Shown here: in pieces, positions 43,219 through 53,021 of the stretch
How positions within the stretch are numbered: position 1 is the first letter of the stretch
Layout: every line of letters begins with the position of its first letter
Source: Candidatus Thioglobus sp.
GTDB lineage: Bacteria > Pseudomonadota > Gammaproteobacteria > PS1 > Pseudothioglobaceae
DNA: 64,000 nt
NCBI GenBank assembly: GCA_028228555.1
Contig: JAOJBP010000006.1
Span: 22,573-86,572, forward strand
Direction of reading: 5' to 3'
The notes under the pieces: generated by a model
Told to the model about the DNA's origin: nothing
Seen by the model: the letters and a program-made list of their open reading frames with translations, nothing else
The model's database searches: none
Position numbers and translations under genes: made by a program

Positions 43219-44636
43219 AAGGTTTAAGACAAGTCTTCAAATCTAGAATCAATAAAATTCATTTTATTGGTATTGGTGGCTCTGGTATGAGTGGTATCGC
43301 TGAAGTATTACATAATCTCGGTTATCAAATTTCTGGCTCAGATATTCATCAAAATAGTATCACTGATAGACTGTCAAAGATGGGTTGTAAGATTAGCTTT
43401 AAGCATGATGTGCATAATATTGATAACGTGCAAGCAGTTGTTATTTCTAGCGCTATTAGTTCTAGTAACCTTGAACTAATAAGAGCACAACAACTACACA
43501 TTCCAGTTGTCCCTAGAGCTGAAATGCTAGCTGAAATTATGCGCTTTCGCTTTGGTATTGCCGTTGCTGGCACACATGGAAAGACAACCACAACGAGTAT
43601 TGTTGCTCACATTCTTAATCATGCTGAGCTCGACCCTACTTATATTATTGGTGGCATTCTAAATTCGACTGGCGTGAATGCTAAATTAGGTGAGAGTGAT
43701 TATTTAATTGCTGAAGCGGATGAATCAGATGCATCTTTTTTGCATCTGCAGCCTATGCTCAGCGTGATCACTAATGTCGACCAAGACCATATGGCAACCT
43801 ATGATAATAATTATCAACAATTAAAAGATACTTTTGTTAGCTTCACATCAAACTTACCCTTTTATGGTACTTGTATCCTTTGTAGTGATGATCAAGGTGT
43901 GCGCGATATTATTAGTGACATTCACCGCCCTATGATTAGTTATGGTTTTAATTCAGATGCTGATATACGTGCTATTAATATCAAACAGGTTGGCATGCAA
44001 ATGCACTTTGACGTTGTTCACACTCGGGACAATTCAAAATATAGCAATCCTTACCCAATTCAGCTTAATCTTATTGGTAAGCATAACATTCTTAATACGT
44101 TAGCTGCGATTGGTGTTTGCTGTGAACTCAATATTGACATTAATATTATCCAGTCTGCACTTAATGATTTTTCTGGCGTTGCCAGAAGATTAGATCACCA
44201 TGGCCAGTTATCAATCCAAGGCCATTCAATTGATTTTTTTGATGATTATGGGCACCATCCTGTTGAAATTAATGCTATTTTTGACTCACTCAAGAACACT
44301 TATCCTGATAGACGTCTCGTAGTAATTTTTCAGCCACATCGCTATTCTAGAACCAGAGATCTGTTTGATGATTTTGCTCGTATTTTAAGTCTTGCAGACG
44401 GCTTGATCTTATTGGATATTTACCCTGCAAATGAAGATCCAATTGCTCAGATTAGTAGCTCAACATTAGCTGAATCTATCAGAAAGCGCTCAACATTAAA
44501 CCCGGTTGTGATCAAGAATGCGCAAGAAGTTTTAAAGGTGTTGCCTCATATTATTAATGAAAATGACGTTTTACTTACCCTGGGTGCAGGTGACATCCAT
44601 ACACTGCCTAGTTTACTAAAATCAACCTTCGTCTAA
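43215..44636 (+). CDS. murC: UDP-N-acetylmuramate--L-alanine ligase
   Basis: This 473-residue Mur ligase adds L-Ala to UDP-MurNAc. Motifs: N-terminal HFIGIGGSGMSGIAEVL, the ATP loop GTHGKTTTTS, EADESDASFL and DDYGHHPVEI. It is followed by murB, ddl and ftsQ, a compact remnant of the division/cell-wall cluster. Confidence 0.98.
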   Translation: MKGLRQVFKSRINKIHFIGIGGSGMSGIAEVLHNLGYQISGSDIHQNSITDRLSKMGCKISFKHDVHNIDNVQAVVISSAISSSNLELIRAQQLHIPVVPRAEMLAEIMRFRFGIAVAGTHGKTTTTSIVAHILNHAELDPTYIIGGILNSTGVNAKLGESDYLIAEADESDASFLHLQPMLSVITNVDQDHMATYDNNYQQLKDTFVSFTSNLPFYGTCILCSDDQGVRDIISDIHRPMISYGFNSDADIRAINIKQVGMQMHFDVVHTRDNSKYSNPYPIQLNLIGKHNILNTLAAIGVCCELNIDINIIQSALNDFSGVARRLDHHGQLSIQGHSIDFFDDYGHHPVEINAIFDSLKNTYPDRRLVVIFQPHRYSRTRDLFDDFARILSLADGLILLDIYPANEDPIAQISSSTLAESIRKRSTLNPVVIKNAQEVLKVLPHIINENDVLLTLGAGDIHTLPSLLKSTFV

Positions 44637-44645
44637 AGTGTTAGC

Positions 44646-45479
44646 GTGATAAAACATAGCGAACCCATGATCTCTCACTGCTCTTTACGTGCTGGCGGGC
44701 TGGCGCAGGATTTTTTCATCCCAAATAACACTCAAGCGCTTGTTGATTTTCTAAAGTCTAATACCAAGCCTATATTATTTATAGGACTGGGTAGTAATAT
44801 TCTAATTCGCGATCATGGATTTCAAGGTGTTATCGTTAAACTAACCCAGCTTAAATCTTTGACAATTAACCATTCTTGCATCATCGCAGAAGCTGGTGCA
44901 ACACTGGCTAAATTATCCAGATTTACATTAGAAAAAAACTTATTTGGAGCAGAGTTTTTAAGCGCCATTCCTGGAACTACTGGCGGTGCATTGGCAATGA
45001 ATGCAGGTGCTTTTGGTTCTGAAATTTGGCAGTTTGTTAAGCGTGTTCATACGGTTAACAAATCAGGCGAGCTCTTTTGGCGCAATCCTGGTGAATTTGA
45101 TATCCTCTATCGACAAATTACACCTTTACATCCCAATGAATACTTTATTTCAGTAGAGTTAGAGTTTAATACTATTTCATCTAATCAAAATATTCAGCAA
45201 CTTCTTAAAAAAAGAAATGACTCTCAGCCTATTGGTTTGCCAAGTTGTGGCAGTGTATTTAAAAACCCTAAGGGTCATTATGCTGCTGAACTAATTGAAA
45301 AATCTAACTTAAAGGGTTTTTGCATTGGTGGCGCTTGTGTGTCTGAGAAGCATGCTAATTTTATTATTAATCACAATAAAGCTAGTGCTGCTGATATTGA
45401 AAATCTAGTTATTCATATTCAACAAACCGTAAAATCAAACTTTAAAATTGATTTAGAAACAGAGTTAAAAATTATATGA
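44646..45479 (+). CDS. murB: UDP-N-acetylenolpyruvoylglucosamine reductase
   Basis: This 277-residue FAD enzyme completes UDP-MurNAc. It starts with GTG (44646). Motifs: FIGLGSNILIRD (FAD), the short-form SAIPGTTGGALAMNAGAFG and the catalytic serine in PSCGSVFKNP, with a C-terminal glutamate in DLETELKII. It overlaps ddl by four bases. Confidence 0.97.
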   Translation: MIKHSEPMISHCSLRAGGLAQDFFIPNNTQALVDFLKSNTKPILFIGLGSNILIRDHGFQGVIVKLTQLKSLTINHSCIIAEAGATLAKLSRFTLEKNLFGAEFLSAIPGTTGGALAMNAGAFGSEIWQFVKRVHTVNKSGELFWRNPGEFDILYRQITPLHPNEYFISVELEFNTISSNQNIQQLLKKRNDSQPIGLPSCGSVFKNPKGHYAAELIEKSNLKGFCIGGACVSEKHANFIINHNKASAADIENLVIHIQQTVKSNFKIDLETELKII

Positions 45480-46363
45480 TTGCTGTATTAATGGGGGGTA
45501 ACTCTGCAGAGCGAGAAGTTTCTTTAAATAGTGGGAAGGCTGTTTATCAGGCACTTAAATCTCAACATATTGATTGTTTTGAATTTGACTGGAAAGGTGA
45601 AAATTTAGATAGCTTATGGTCTCAAGAATTTGATTTGGCTTTTGTTGTTCTTCATGGTCGTGGTGGAGAAGATGGCGCCATTCAGAAGTTACTAGAAGCT
45701 AGAAATATTTCTTATACTGGATCCAATGCAGAAGCAAGTGCTAATGGTATGGATAAACATTTAAGTAAGGAAATTTGGAAAGCTTCTAATCTACCATTAG
45801 CACCGTCTATAGTTGCCATCCAAAACATGACATTACCTATAATTAACTTCCCACTACCCTGGGCTATAAAGCCTGTGTCAGAAGGCTCTAGCATAGGTAT
45901 CAGTAAAGTAACTGATCCTGATCAATTAGATGAAGCTTTAGCGCTTGCTTGGCACTATGATAACCGAGTTTTAATTGAACAATGGATTGAGGGCGAAGAA
46001 TACACAGTTACTATATTAGGTAAGGATACCCTGCCTGTAATTAAAATTGTTTCAGATCAGGATTTTTATAACTATGATTCTAAATACCTGTCAAGCACCA
46101 CCCAATACCTTTGCCCCTGTGGCTTAACAGAAAATCAAGAGAATCAGCTTAAAGAGATAGCGCTAACGGCTTTTCAAGCTATAGATGCTAATGGCTGGGG
46201 GAGGATTGATTTTATTTTAGACAAAGATAATTCACCCTTCTTACTTGAAATTAACACTGTTCCAGGAATGACGTCTCATTCTCTAGTGCCAATGGCTGCA
46301 AAAGCAGCGGGGATTACTTTTGAGCAATTAGTTCAGCGGATTACTCATGAAGCTGAAAAGTAA
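45476..46363 (+). CDS. ddl: D-alanine--D-alanine ligase
   Basis: This 295-residue ATP-grasp enzyme makes D-Ala-D-Ala. Motifs: VLMGGNSAEREVSLNSG, VLHGRGGEDGAIQ, PWAIKPVSEGSSIGISK and the metal site FLLEINTVPGMTSHS. Length fits DdlB. It overlaps ftsQ by 17 bases. Confidence 0.97.
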   Translation: MIAVLMGGNSAEREVSLNSGKAVYQALKSQHIDCFEFDWKGENLDSLWSQEFDLAFVVLHGRGGEDGAIQKLLEARNISYTGSNAEASANGMDKHLSKEIWKASNLPLAPSIVAIQNMTLPIINFPLPWAIKPVSEGSSIGISKVTDPDQLDEALALAWHYDNRVLIEQWIEGEEYTVTILGKDTLPVIKIVSDQDFYNYDSKYLSSTTQYLCPCGLTENQENQLKEIALTAFQAIDANGWGRIDFILDKDNSPFLLEINTVPGMTSHSLVPMAAKAAGITFEQLVQRITHEAEK

Positions 46364-47126
46364 AAATCAACATAGACGATCTCTATTTCAATATTTAAAG
46401 CTATTACTTTGGCCACTAATATTTACACTAGTTGTCTCGATTATTGTTTGGACAAATTATCACTACAATTCAAGTGAAATACTTAAGATAAGTGTTAATT
46501 GGGAAATAGATCGTGACTACCTGGTTAATAAAGAAACGTTTGAAAAGCAAATAGAGTCATTGACTAATAAGCCCTATCAGTTAGATTTACATGGAATTAA
46601 AGATGCATTAGAGCGCCACCCATGGGTGCAAGAAGCCAATGTAAAGCGTTTGTTTTGGGATACTATTCAGATTGGTATAATTACTCACCCAATTGCTGCT
46701 TATTGGGAAAATTTAGCTTGCAATAAACCCCTTGAAAAAGAGAATTGCCAAGGCTACATAACAACCCAAGGCAGCCTTATCAAGCCAGAAAATTTATACT
46801 ATCAGCGAAATGATCAAGCATTAGAAAATCTAGTGGTTTTAAAATCTGGACATCAGCCAGAACAATATGGCTCACTTTTAGAGGATTATCGAACTTATCA
46901 GCTAATCTTATCTGACTTAAAAATCCTTACTTTAACAAGAAGCAATATTGATCAGCTAACCTTAAAACCTAATATAACTGTCGTACTTGGTTATAACAAA
47001 CAACAGCAACGCCTAAAAGATTTTGTAAAAATTTATCATAAATTAAGGCAAAAAATTCCGCTAAGAAAACTAAATAAAGCAACCTATGATATGCGTTATC
47101 CTAAAGGATTTACGCTGAAGTATTAG
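46347..47126 (+). CDS. ftsQ: Cell division protein FtsQ
   Basis: This 259-residue bitopic divisome protein has an N-terminal membrane helix (about 16-36, LLLWPLIFTLVVSIIVW), a POTRA domain with SLTNKPYQLDLHGIKDALERHPWVQEANVKR, and the FtsQ beta domain with TLTRSNIDQLTLKPNITVVLG. ftsA and ftsZ, which usually follow, are absent; the gene instead converges with a minus-strand membrane protein, overlapping it by 17 bases. Confidence 0.93.
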   Translation: MKLKSKNQHRRSLFQYLKLLLWPLIFTLVVSIIVWTNYHYNSSEILKISVNWEIDRDYLVNKETFEKQIESLTNKPYQLDLHGIKDALERHPWVQEANVKRLFWDTIQIGIITHPIAAYWENLACNKPLEKENCQGYITTQGSLIKPENLYYQRNDQALENLVVLKSGHQPEQYGSLLEDYRTYQLILSDLKILTLTRSNIDQLTLKPNITVVLGYNKQQQRLKDFVKIYHKLRQKIPLRKLNKATYDMRYPKGFTLKY

Positions 47127-47802
47127 CCTCTTGAATTAGTTGATAGCACAAAGCTAAATTAACCAAACTCCAGTAAAAAAGAATAGCTTTAATTGCCCAT
47201 CCAAAAGCTTCTGGGAAGCCTATTGCACTGAACAATGATGTAAAGATCATGCCAATTAAAGCAGGAATAATAGCTTGTAATAAAAATAAATTAGCCTGAG
47301 AGGCAAAATTTAACTTCCATTTATAATTTGAAGGTTGGTTTGTCGCAATATTCACAAAATTCAATGTCATTGGCATAATTAAAAAGTAAATAATTAACTG
47401 TAAAAAATCAATGCCTGTGAGCATAACAGGGACTGTCGTTATAAATCCTACAAACAGTGTCAAACCAATAAATCTAAAAATTTGGCGAATATTAAAGATT
47501 GGCGACATGGCCGATACATTTTGTCCACCCAAAACAACCAATCGATACATATTGACTGACAACATAATATAGCCATACAAAAACAATAATAAATATATAG
47601 GTGTATTGTCTGGCAATACAACCTCAGTCAAATCTCCGCCTTGAAACGCAACCTCCATGAGATCAAACATTTGAGGCAATATGAGCAGCAATGGCAATGA
47701 AATAGCCACTGGTAAAATGGATATTTCAACAACTTTTTTCCAGTGTGTCAGCGCAAAGGCAAAACTGGCTAAGATGATTTTATTAATAGGTAATATATTC
47801 AT
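47110..47802 (-). CDS. Multi-pass membrane protein of unknown function
   Basis: This 230-residue protein has five or six hydrophobic segments (near residues 25-45, 68-90, 110-130, 132-150, 168-195 and 200-222). No motif I recognise. It is five bases downstream of mltD on the same strand and probably shares its transcript. Confidence 0.7.
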   Translation of the reverse strand: MNILPINKIILASFAFALTHWKKVVEISILPVAISLPLLLILPQMFDLMEVAFQGGDLTEVVLPDNTPIYLLLFLYGYIMLSVNMYRLVVLGGQNVSAMSPIFNIRQIFRFIGLTLFVGFITTVPVMLTGIDFLQLIIYFLIMPMTLNFVNIATNQPSNYKWKLNFASQANLFLLQAIIPALIGMIFTSLFSAIGFPEAFGWAIKAILFYWSLVNLALCYQLIQEANTSA

Positions 47803-47807
47803 AAGTT

Positions 47808-49322
47808 TTATTTCATTTTCGAATTAACAACATTGACCATAATGGTAAGTTTTTGTTTGGGCTGTAGTGGCCTGTCATCAAGCTTATTCCACTGTTTTAT
47901 TTGTAGAACACTAACGCCAAATTTAGCAGCAATGGTTGATAAATTATCACCACTTCTTACTTGATAAACTACTTTTCTATCAATATCGATACCCAGTGAT
48001 GTCACTGATGATAAATCTTTATAAGCTTCTACAATAGGCTGCCAAAGTACAAGTTTTTTGCCTAATTTTAATGGCTCTGAACGCTTAATATGATTCCATT
48101 TAATAATTTTTTTAATACTGACTTGATACTTTTTCGAAATTAACCATAAGCTATCCCCTGCTTGAATAGTGTGAATAACTTTACGCCCTGATTTCTTTGA
48201 ATTTAAGCGTTTTTTTTCTAGTTGATCTTCTGACGATGAGTAAGCTTTAGTATTCTTTTGAGCAACAGGAACAATTAAATAATCACCCATTTTAATGAAA
48301 TGGTTTTCTAATTGGTTAACGCTGCTAATTTGTTTTATGGTTGTTGCGTACTTCTGCGCAATCACACTTAAACTATCCCCTTGTTTAACTTGATGTCGTA
48401 TCCATTTCAATCTTGCTATGTTTGGATTTTTAAGCATTGACTGCTTAAACAGTTGCATATTTTGAATAGGTAATAACAAATTATAAGCACCTTCACTTGG
48501 AGTAGCCCATCGCTTTAAACCAGGATTAAGAGAGTATAAAGTATCAAGCTCTATCTCAGACCAATCAGCAATTAAAGCCAAATCAAACTGGGTGTTTAGT
48601 TGAATAGACTCTATGGCTGGCTTGTTATCAACAGGGGTGATAGTTTGCCCATATTTTTCTGGATTTTTAATGAGTTCTGTTACAGCTAATAATCTTGGCA
48701 CATAGCCTTTGGTCTCGTTTGGTAATTTCAAATGCCAAAAATCAGTAGGTTTGCCTAGTTTTTTATTATCACGAATGGCTCTTTGCACTCGCCCTGGACC
48801 AGAGTTGTAAGCTGCTATAGCTAACAGCCAATCTCCCTTGAAAAGCTTGTTTAAGTTTTTCAAGTACTTTACAGCTGCCTTGGTGGATGCCAATACATCA
48901 CGCCGAGAATCATACCACCAGTTATCTTTTAAGCCATAAAGCCTACCTGTCGATGGAATAAACTGCCATAACCCTGATGCAGTACCATGAGAGTATGAAA
49001 AAGGATAATAAGCAGATTCAACAATAGGCAATAAAGCGATCTCGAGTGGGAGCCCTGCTTTTTCAACTTCTTGAACTACTAAATACAAATAAGGGTTGGC
49101 ACGTTTAGTAATGCGCGTTAAATAGTCAGGATTTTTTTTAAACCAATCTATATGCCAATATAACTGTTTTTGATTAGATGCCTTTAATGTCGCTTTATTA
49201 GTAATATGACGCCAAAGATCTTTCTCAATAATAGGCTTAATAGAGACCGTTTCTTTTAGTTCAGGCTTTATCGGCTGATTGGTACTGTCATTTACTGGTG
49301 GGTTACAAGCACCCAAAAGCAA
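47808..49322 (-). CDS. mltD: Membrane-bound lytic murein transglycosylase D
   Basis: This peptidoglycan lytic transglycosylase has an SLT domain (about 70-200; catalytic glutamate in LPIVESAYYPF, then GLWQFIPSTGRLYGL and AAYNSGPGRV) and three LysM repeats in the last 200 residues (VKQGDSLSVIAQKY, IQAGDSLWLISKKY, VRSGDNLSTIAAKF). The nearest canonical start, TTG at 49322, gives only MLLGAC and truncates the signal peptide. The frame is open further, and an ATT at 49352-49350 would give MNKLFLFSSFLLLGAC, a perfect lipoprotein signal. The true start is therefore probably 49352. Confidence 0.92.
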   Translation of the reverse strand: MLLGACNPPVNDSTNQPIKPELKETVSIKPIIEKDLWRHITNKATLKASNQKQLYWHIDWFKKNPDYLTRITKRANPYLYLVVQEVEKAGLPLEIALLPIVESAYYPFSYSHGTASGLWQFIPSTGRLYGLKDNWWYDSRRDVLASTKAAVKYLKNLNKLFKGDWLLAIAAYNSGPGRVQRAIRDNKKLGKPTDFWHLKLPNETKGYVPRLLAVTELIKNPEKYGQTITPVDNKPAIESIQLNTQFDLALIADWSEIELDTLYSLNPGLKRWATPSEGAYNLLLPIQNMQLFKQSMLKNPNIARLKWIRHQVKQGDSLSVIAQKYATTIKQISSVNQLENHFIKMGDYLIVPVAQKNTKAYSSSEDQLEKKRLNSKKSGRKVIHTIQAGDSLWLISKKYQVSIKKIIKWNHIKRSEPLKLGKKLVLWQPIVEAYKDLSSVTSLGIDIDRKVVYQVRSGDNLSTIAAKFGVSVLQIKQWNKLDDRPLQPKQKLTIMVNVVNSKMK

Positions 49323-49354
49323 AAAGCTAGAGAATAAAAATAACTTGTTAATTC

Positions 49355-49663
49355 TTAAGATTGACTACCACCAGAGCATTTTGGGGAATCGGGAGCGCCA
49401 TTTTTTGATTGCCACTCATGAGAGGTATAAGTGTGCATTGCAAGTGCATGAATGTGACTTAACTCTTCTTTAAAAAGATTATTAATAAAGCGATGTCTAG
49501 TAATTAAAGCTAAATCATTAAAATAGTCACTTACTACAATCAACTTAAAATGAGACTCTGTCGCAGGACCCGAGTGATTACTAGACTCATTAATTACCTC
49601 TAAATAACTCGGGGATAAGGCAAGTTGAAGTTGTTCAGTTAAATGTTGTTTCATGTCGCTCAT
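49355..49663 (-). CDS. BolA-family protein
   Basis: This 102-residue BolA/IbaG-like protein has the core SHFKLIVVSDYFNDLALITRHRFINNLF and the conserved histidine region in SHIHALAMHTYTSHEW. BolA proteins work with monothiol glutaredoxins in iron-sulfur trafficking. A C-terminal extension ending PKCSGGSQS is unusual. It overlaps the flavin oxidoreductase gene by four bases and ends two bases before the putative mltD start. Confidence 0.88.
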   Translation of the reverse strand: MSDMKQHLTEQLQLALSPSYLEVINESSNHSGPATESHFKLIVVSDYFNDLALITRHRFINNLFKEELSHIHALAMHTYTSHEWQSKNGAPDSPKCSGGSQS

Positions 49664-50673
49664 AAGTCACTTGTTTGATGGGCAAAATCATAGCTATCAT
49701 TAAAGAAATTCTTTTCAAGCATGCCTTTTTTAACAAAAGTATTGGCAGCAGATGTGACCATCACTGGGGGGCCACAAGCATATACCTCAAAATTGACTAA
49801 CGTTTCAAAATCCTCTAACACTGCTTCATGAACATAGCCTACTCTGCCTTGCCAATTTTTGTCAGGCATTGATAGCACTGGTACAAAATTAATATGCTCA
49901 TGCTTTTCAGCCCATTCATAAGGCAATGACATGTACAAGTCTTGTTCACTTCTAACACCCCAATAAATATCAATTTTTCTTTGACTATTGGATTCAATCT
50001 GATGCTCGATCATGGCCTTAACAGGGCCGAATCCAGTGCCGCCTGCAAGCATAATCATAGGCTTTTCACTATCTTCTCTTAAATAAAAACTACCCTTAGG
50101 GCCTTCAATTTTTAACAAAGACTTCTCTTGCATTTTGTTAAATACAAAATCAGTAAATTTTCCACCAGAAATCAGACGTACATGAAGCTCAATAATGCCT
50201 GTATTATGCGGCGCATTAGCAATAGAAAAGGCGCGAGGATCAAAATCAGGGTGAATCAAATCTATATACTGCCCAGCTATGTATTGCATAGCTTCATTAC
50301 CTGGAATTTTCAAAACAATTTTTGCCACATCGGCACTTAAATGTTCGATTGTATCAACTTTACAAGGTAATGTTTTAACTTCAATATCAGCAACACTTTC
50401 AAGTTCAGTAGCGACAATCGATATATCCGTTTTAGCAAAGCACTTACATGGAAGAATCATGTTATCACTAACTTCTGCAGGCGTTAATCCAGGTGGAATA
50501 CCTTTTAAATAACCAACCTCACCTTCCATAAGAGTCGCTTTACACTTACCACAAAAACCATTTCGGCAACCATAAGCAAATCCAAAGCCATTACTAATGG
50601 CGCCATCCAGAATAGTTTCATTTTCTGAAACTTTAAACTGATTACCACTCACTTGATTTTCTACTGTAAACAT
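49660..50673 (-). CDS. 2Fe-2S ferredoxin/flavin NAD(P)H oxidoreductase (CDP-6-deoxy-glucoseen-reductase-like)
   Basis: This 337-residue electron-transfer protein has an N-terminal plant-type ferredoxin domain (YGCRNGFCGKCKA plus the distal ILPCKC), an FAD domain (FDPRAFSIANAP, the RxYS-like motif) and an NAD(P) domain (MLAGGTGFGPVKAMIEH, YACGPPVMV). The layout matches AscD and phenol-hydroxylase reductases. The electron acceptor is unknown; homologues are widespread in gammaproteobacteria near housekeeping genes. Confidence 0.9.
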   Translation of the reverse strand: MFTVENQVSGNQFKVSENETILDGAISNGFGFAYGCRNGFCGKCKATLMEGEVGYLKGIPPGLTPAEVSDNMILPCKCFAKTDISIVATELESVADIEVKTLPCKVDTIEHLSADVAKIVLKIPGNEAMQYIAGQYIDLIHPDFDPRAFSIANAPHNTGIIELHVRLISGGKFTDFVFNKMQEKSLLKIEGPKGSFYLREDSEKPMIMLAGGTGFGPVKAMIEHQIESNSQRKIDIYWGVRSEQDLYMSLPYEWAEKHEHINFVPVLSMPDKNWQGRVGYVHEAVLEDFETLVNFEVYACGPPVMVTSAANTFVKKGMLEKNFFNDSYDFAHQTSDL

Positions 50674-50700
50674 GAATTTATTCTATCAATATTTTTAATG

Positions 50701-50729
50701 TTGACATTATAATCTAGGTTAGTTATATA
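50701..50729 (+). promoter_or_regulatory. Candidate miaA promoter
   Basis: TTGACA (50701-50706) and TATATA (50724-50729) are 17 bases apart, with the -35 perfect. On the minus strand TATAAT (50712-50707) could serve the divergent oxidoreductase gene, so the two promoters would overlap. Confidence 0.55.
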
Positions 50730-50754
50730 AAAACTTACTAATACAAGGAGATTT

Positions 50755-51672
50755 GTGCCTAATCCGCCTGCTAATACTGTACTTTTTTTAATGGGTCCTA
50801 CTGCTTCAGGCAAGACAGATCTAGCTATTAAAATTAGCCAAAAAGTTAGCTCTCGATTGATCAGTGTCGATTCTGCATTAATCTATCAAGGCATGGATAT
50901 TGGAACTGCCAAGCCTGATATTGCAACACTTAAAGGTCACCCTCATTATCTTATTGATATTTGCAAACCCAGTGATACTTATTCAGCCCAGGACTTTGTT
51001 AATGATGCCACCCATCAAATTGAGTTAGCTTTTAGCCAAAACAAGTTACCTATTCTGGTTGGTGGAACCTCGTTTTACTTCAATGCATTGGAGTACGGCT
51101 TATCTGATCTTCCAGAGTCAACCTCAGAATCCAGAGAAAAATATAATCAACTCATTAAAGCAAAAGGTCTGGAAACGTTATATCAATTATTACAAAAAAT
51201 CGATCCTATTGCTGCGCAGAGAATTCATGCTAATGATTCACAACGTATTACTCGTGCACTTGAGGTATTTGATATTAGTGGCAAAACCCTTACCGAACTC
51301 CAGGGGAAAAAACAAGGTGGGCTTAATTGTATCATTAAAAAAATTATCTTAATGCCGGATCGCAGTGAGCTTCATCAGCGCATTGAAGCTCGATTTCATT
51401 TAATGATGGAGCAAGGATTTATGGATGAAGTTAGAGTTTTAAAGGCTAATATAGCACTTCATCAAGATCTACCTTCAATTCGCTGTGTAGGTTATCGCCA
51501 AGCATGGCAATTTTTGAACAATGAGTTGAATGAGACTGAAATGATTGAAAGATCTATTATTGCCACAAGACAGCTTTGCAAGCGTCAAAGCACTTGGCTG
51601 AGAAGTGAAACTCAAGGGTTGAAACTGAAAACTGCGGATATTGAAAAAGCAGTAAACTTTATCCAAGAATAG
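50755..51672 (+). CDS. miaA: tRNA dimethylallyltransferase
   Basis: This 305-residue enzyme isopentenylates A37 of tRNAs, providing the substrate for MiaB (25707). It starts with GTG (50755) after AAGGAG. Motifs: the P-loop MGPTASGKTDLA, VDSALIYQGMDIGTAKP, LVGGTSFYF and the C-terminal RQLCKRQSTWLR. It converges with murD, overlapping by 14 bases. hfq, its frequent neighbour, is absent. Confidence 0.97.
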   Translation: MPNPPANTVLFLMGPTASGKTDLAIKISQKVSSRLISVDSALIYQGMDIGTAKPDIATLKGHPHYLIDICKPSDTYSAQDFVNDATHQIELAFSQNKLPILVGGTSFYFNALEYGLSDLPESTSESREKYNQLIKAKGLETLYQLLQKIDPIAAQRIHANDSQRITRALEVFDISGKTLTELQGKKQGGLNCIIKKIILMPDRSELHQRIEARFHLMMEQGFMDEVRVLKANIALHQDLPSIRCVGYRQAWQFLNNELNETEMIERSIIATRQLCKRQSTWLRSETQGLKLKTADIEKAVNFIQE

Positions 51673-52957
51673 CGCGTTTAAATTCAAGGCCTCGATGTTC
51701 GAAATTATCAAACATATCAAAACTTGCACAGCCTGGAGATAAAAGCACCACACCATTATTGACCATGCCTTTAGCCAAAGAGACTGCCTCATTCATATTT
51801 TTAGCATGAATAGTTTTAGCAATATGAATGCCCCGCTCGAAATCTGTAGCACTTTGCCCAATTAGAATAACACCAAAAATATCTTGGTCAATCAACTTAA
51901 ACAACTCAGTGTAATCTTCATCTTTAGCAATACCTCCAGCTATTAAAACAATATTTTCATATTTATTAATAAGCGCCTTAATCGCTGTTACGCTTGCCAA
52001 GGCATTAGTTGCCTTGGAATCATTATAAAATACAATACCTTTTTCATCTGACACCCACTCCAATCGATGTTCAAGCCCTTTAAAGGTTTTAATACAATCA
52101 ATCATGATATTCATTTCTATACCGATTTGATCACCTAACGCCAATACCGCTAAAATGTTCGCCACATTATGCTCACCAATAAGTTGCATTTCATCAACAT
52201 CCATCAGCACTTCATCGCCTTTTAAAAAGTAGCAGCTACCATGGCAAGTTACAGTGCCAAAGTCTTGATCTTGTTTTGGCATATTTATCCCGAAATGGAT
52301 AGCAGAAGGTTTTTGAGGGATTAGTGGTTCATCAAGATTTACAATCAAATGTTGGCAATATTGATACAAACTTAACTTTGAAGCTGCATAATGCTCGAAA
52401 CTATCATATCGATCTAAATGATCTGGGGTGATATTTAGCACCACACCAGCATATAAATTTAGTTTTTTACTATAATCTAACTGATAACTTGATAACTCTA
52501 ATATATAAAGCTCAACTTCGTCTTTCAAACAATCTAGTGCCGGTATGCCGATATTGCCACCAACTGCTACCTTCTTACCACTAGCTTTGGCCATATTCCC
52601 TAATAATTGGGTTACAGTAGATTTACCATTAGAGCCAGTAATACCAATAACAGGTGCCTGGGCATATCTAGAGAATAATTCTATATCACTGACAATATTA
52701 ATGCCTTTTTCAATTGCCCAGATTACAATTGCCTCTTGTTGAGCAATACCTGGAGAGATAAAAATTTCATCAACCCCTTCTAATAGGGATTTATCCCAGG
52801 CACCTAAAAAAGGCTCTATTGATGGGAATTGTGATAAAAATTTAGATAATAATTTGGGCGTTTGTCGGGAGTCAGCCACTTTAAATGCAACTTTATGTTG
52901 CGATAAAAAGCGAGCAATGGAAAAACCGGTAACTCCTAAGCCTAAAACTAGTTTCAT
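51659..52957 (-). CDS. murD: UDP-N-acetylmuramoylalanine--D-glutamate ligase
   Basis: This 432-residue Mur ligase adds D-Glu. Motifs: N-terminal LGLGVTGFSIARFL, ATP loop GITGSNGKSTVTQLL, ELSSYQLD, FYNDSKATNALAS and the C-terminal LLSPGCASFDMFDNFEHRG. It stands alone here, away from murC-murB-ddl-ftsQ (43215-47126), so the cell-wall cluster is split. Confidence 0.98.
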   Translation of the reverse strand: MKLVLGLGVTGFSIARFLSQHKVAFKVADSRQTPKLLSKFLSQFPSIEPFLGAWDKSLLEGVDEIFISPGIAQQEAIVIWAIEKGINIVSDIELFSRYAQAPVIGITGSNGKSTVTQLLGNMAKASGKKVAVGGNIGIPALDCLKDEVELYILELSSYQLDYSKKLNLYAGVVLNITPDHLDRYDSFEHYAASKLSLYQYCQHLIVNLDEPLIPQKPSAIHFGINMPKQDQDFGTVTCHGSCYFLKGDEVLMDVDEMQLIGEHNVANILAVLALGDQIGIEMNIMIDCIKTFKGLEHRLEWVSDEKGIVFYNDSKATNALASVTAIKALINKYENIVLIAGGIAKDEDYTELFKLIDQDIFGVILIGQSATDFERGIHIAKTIHAKNMNEAVSLAKGMVNNGVVLLSPGCASFDMFDNFEHRGLEFKRAILG

Positions 52958-53021
52958 GCTATTGTCTTATTTTCAGTATAAAATATGATTATTTTACACA
53001 CTTAATCCTAGAGGAAAAATC

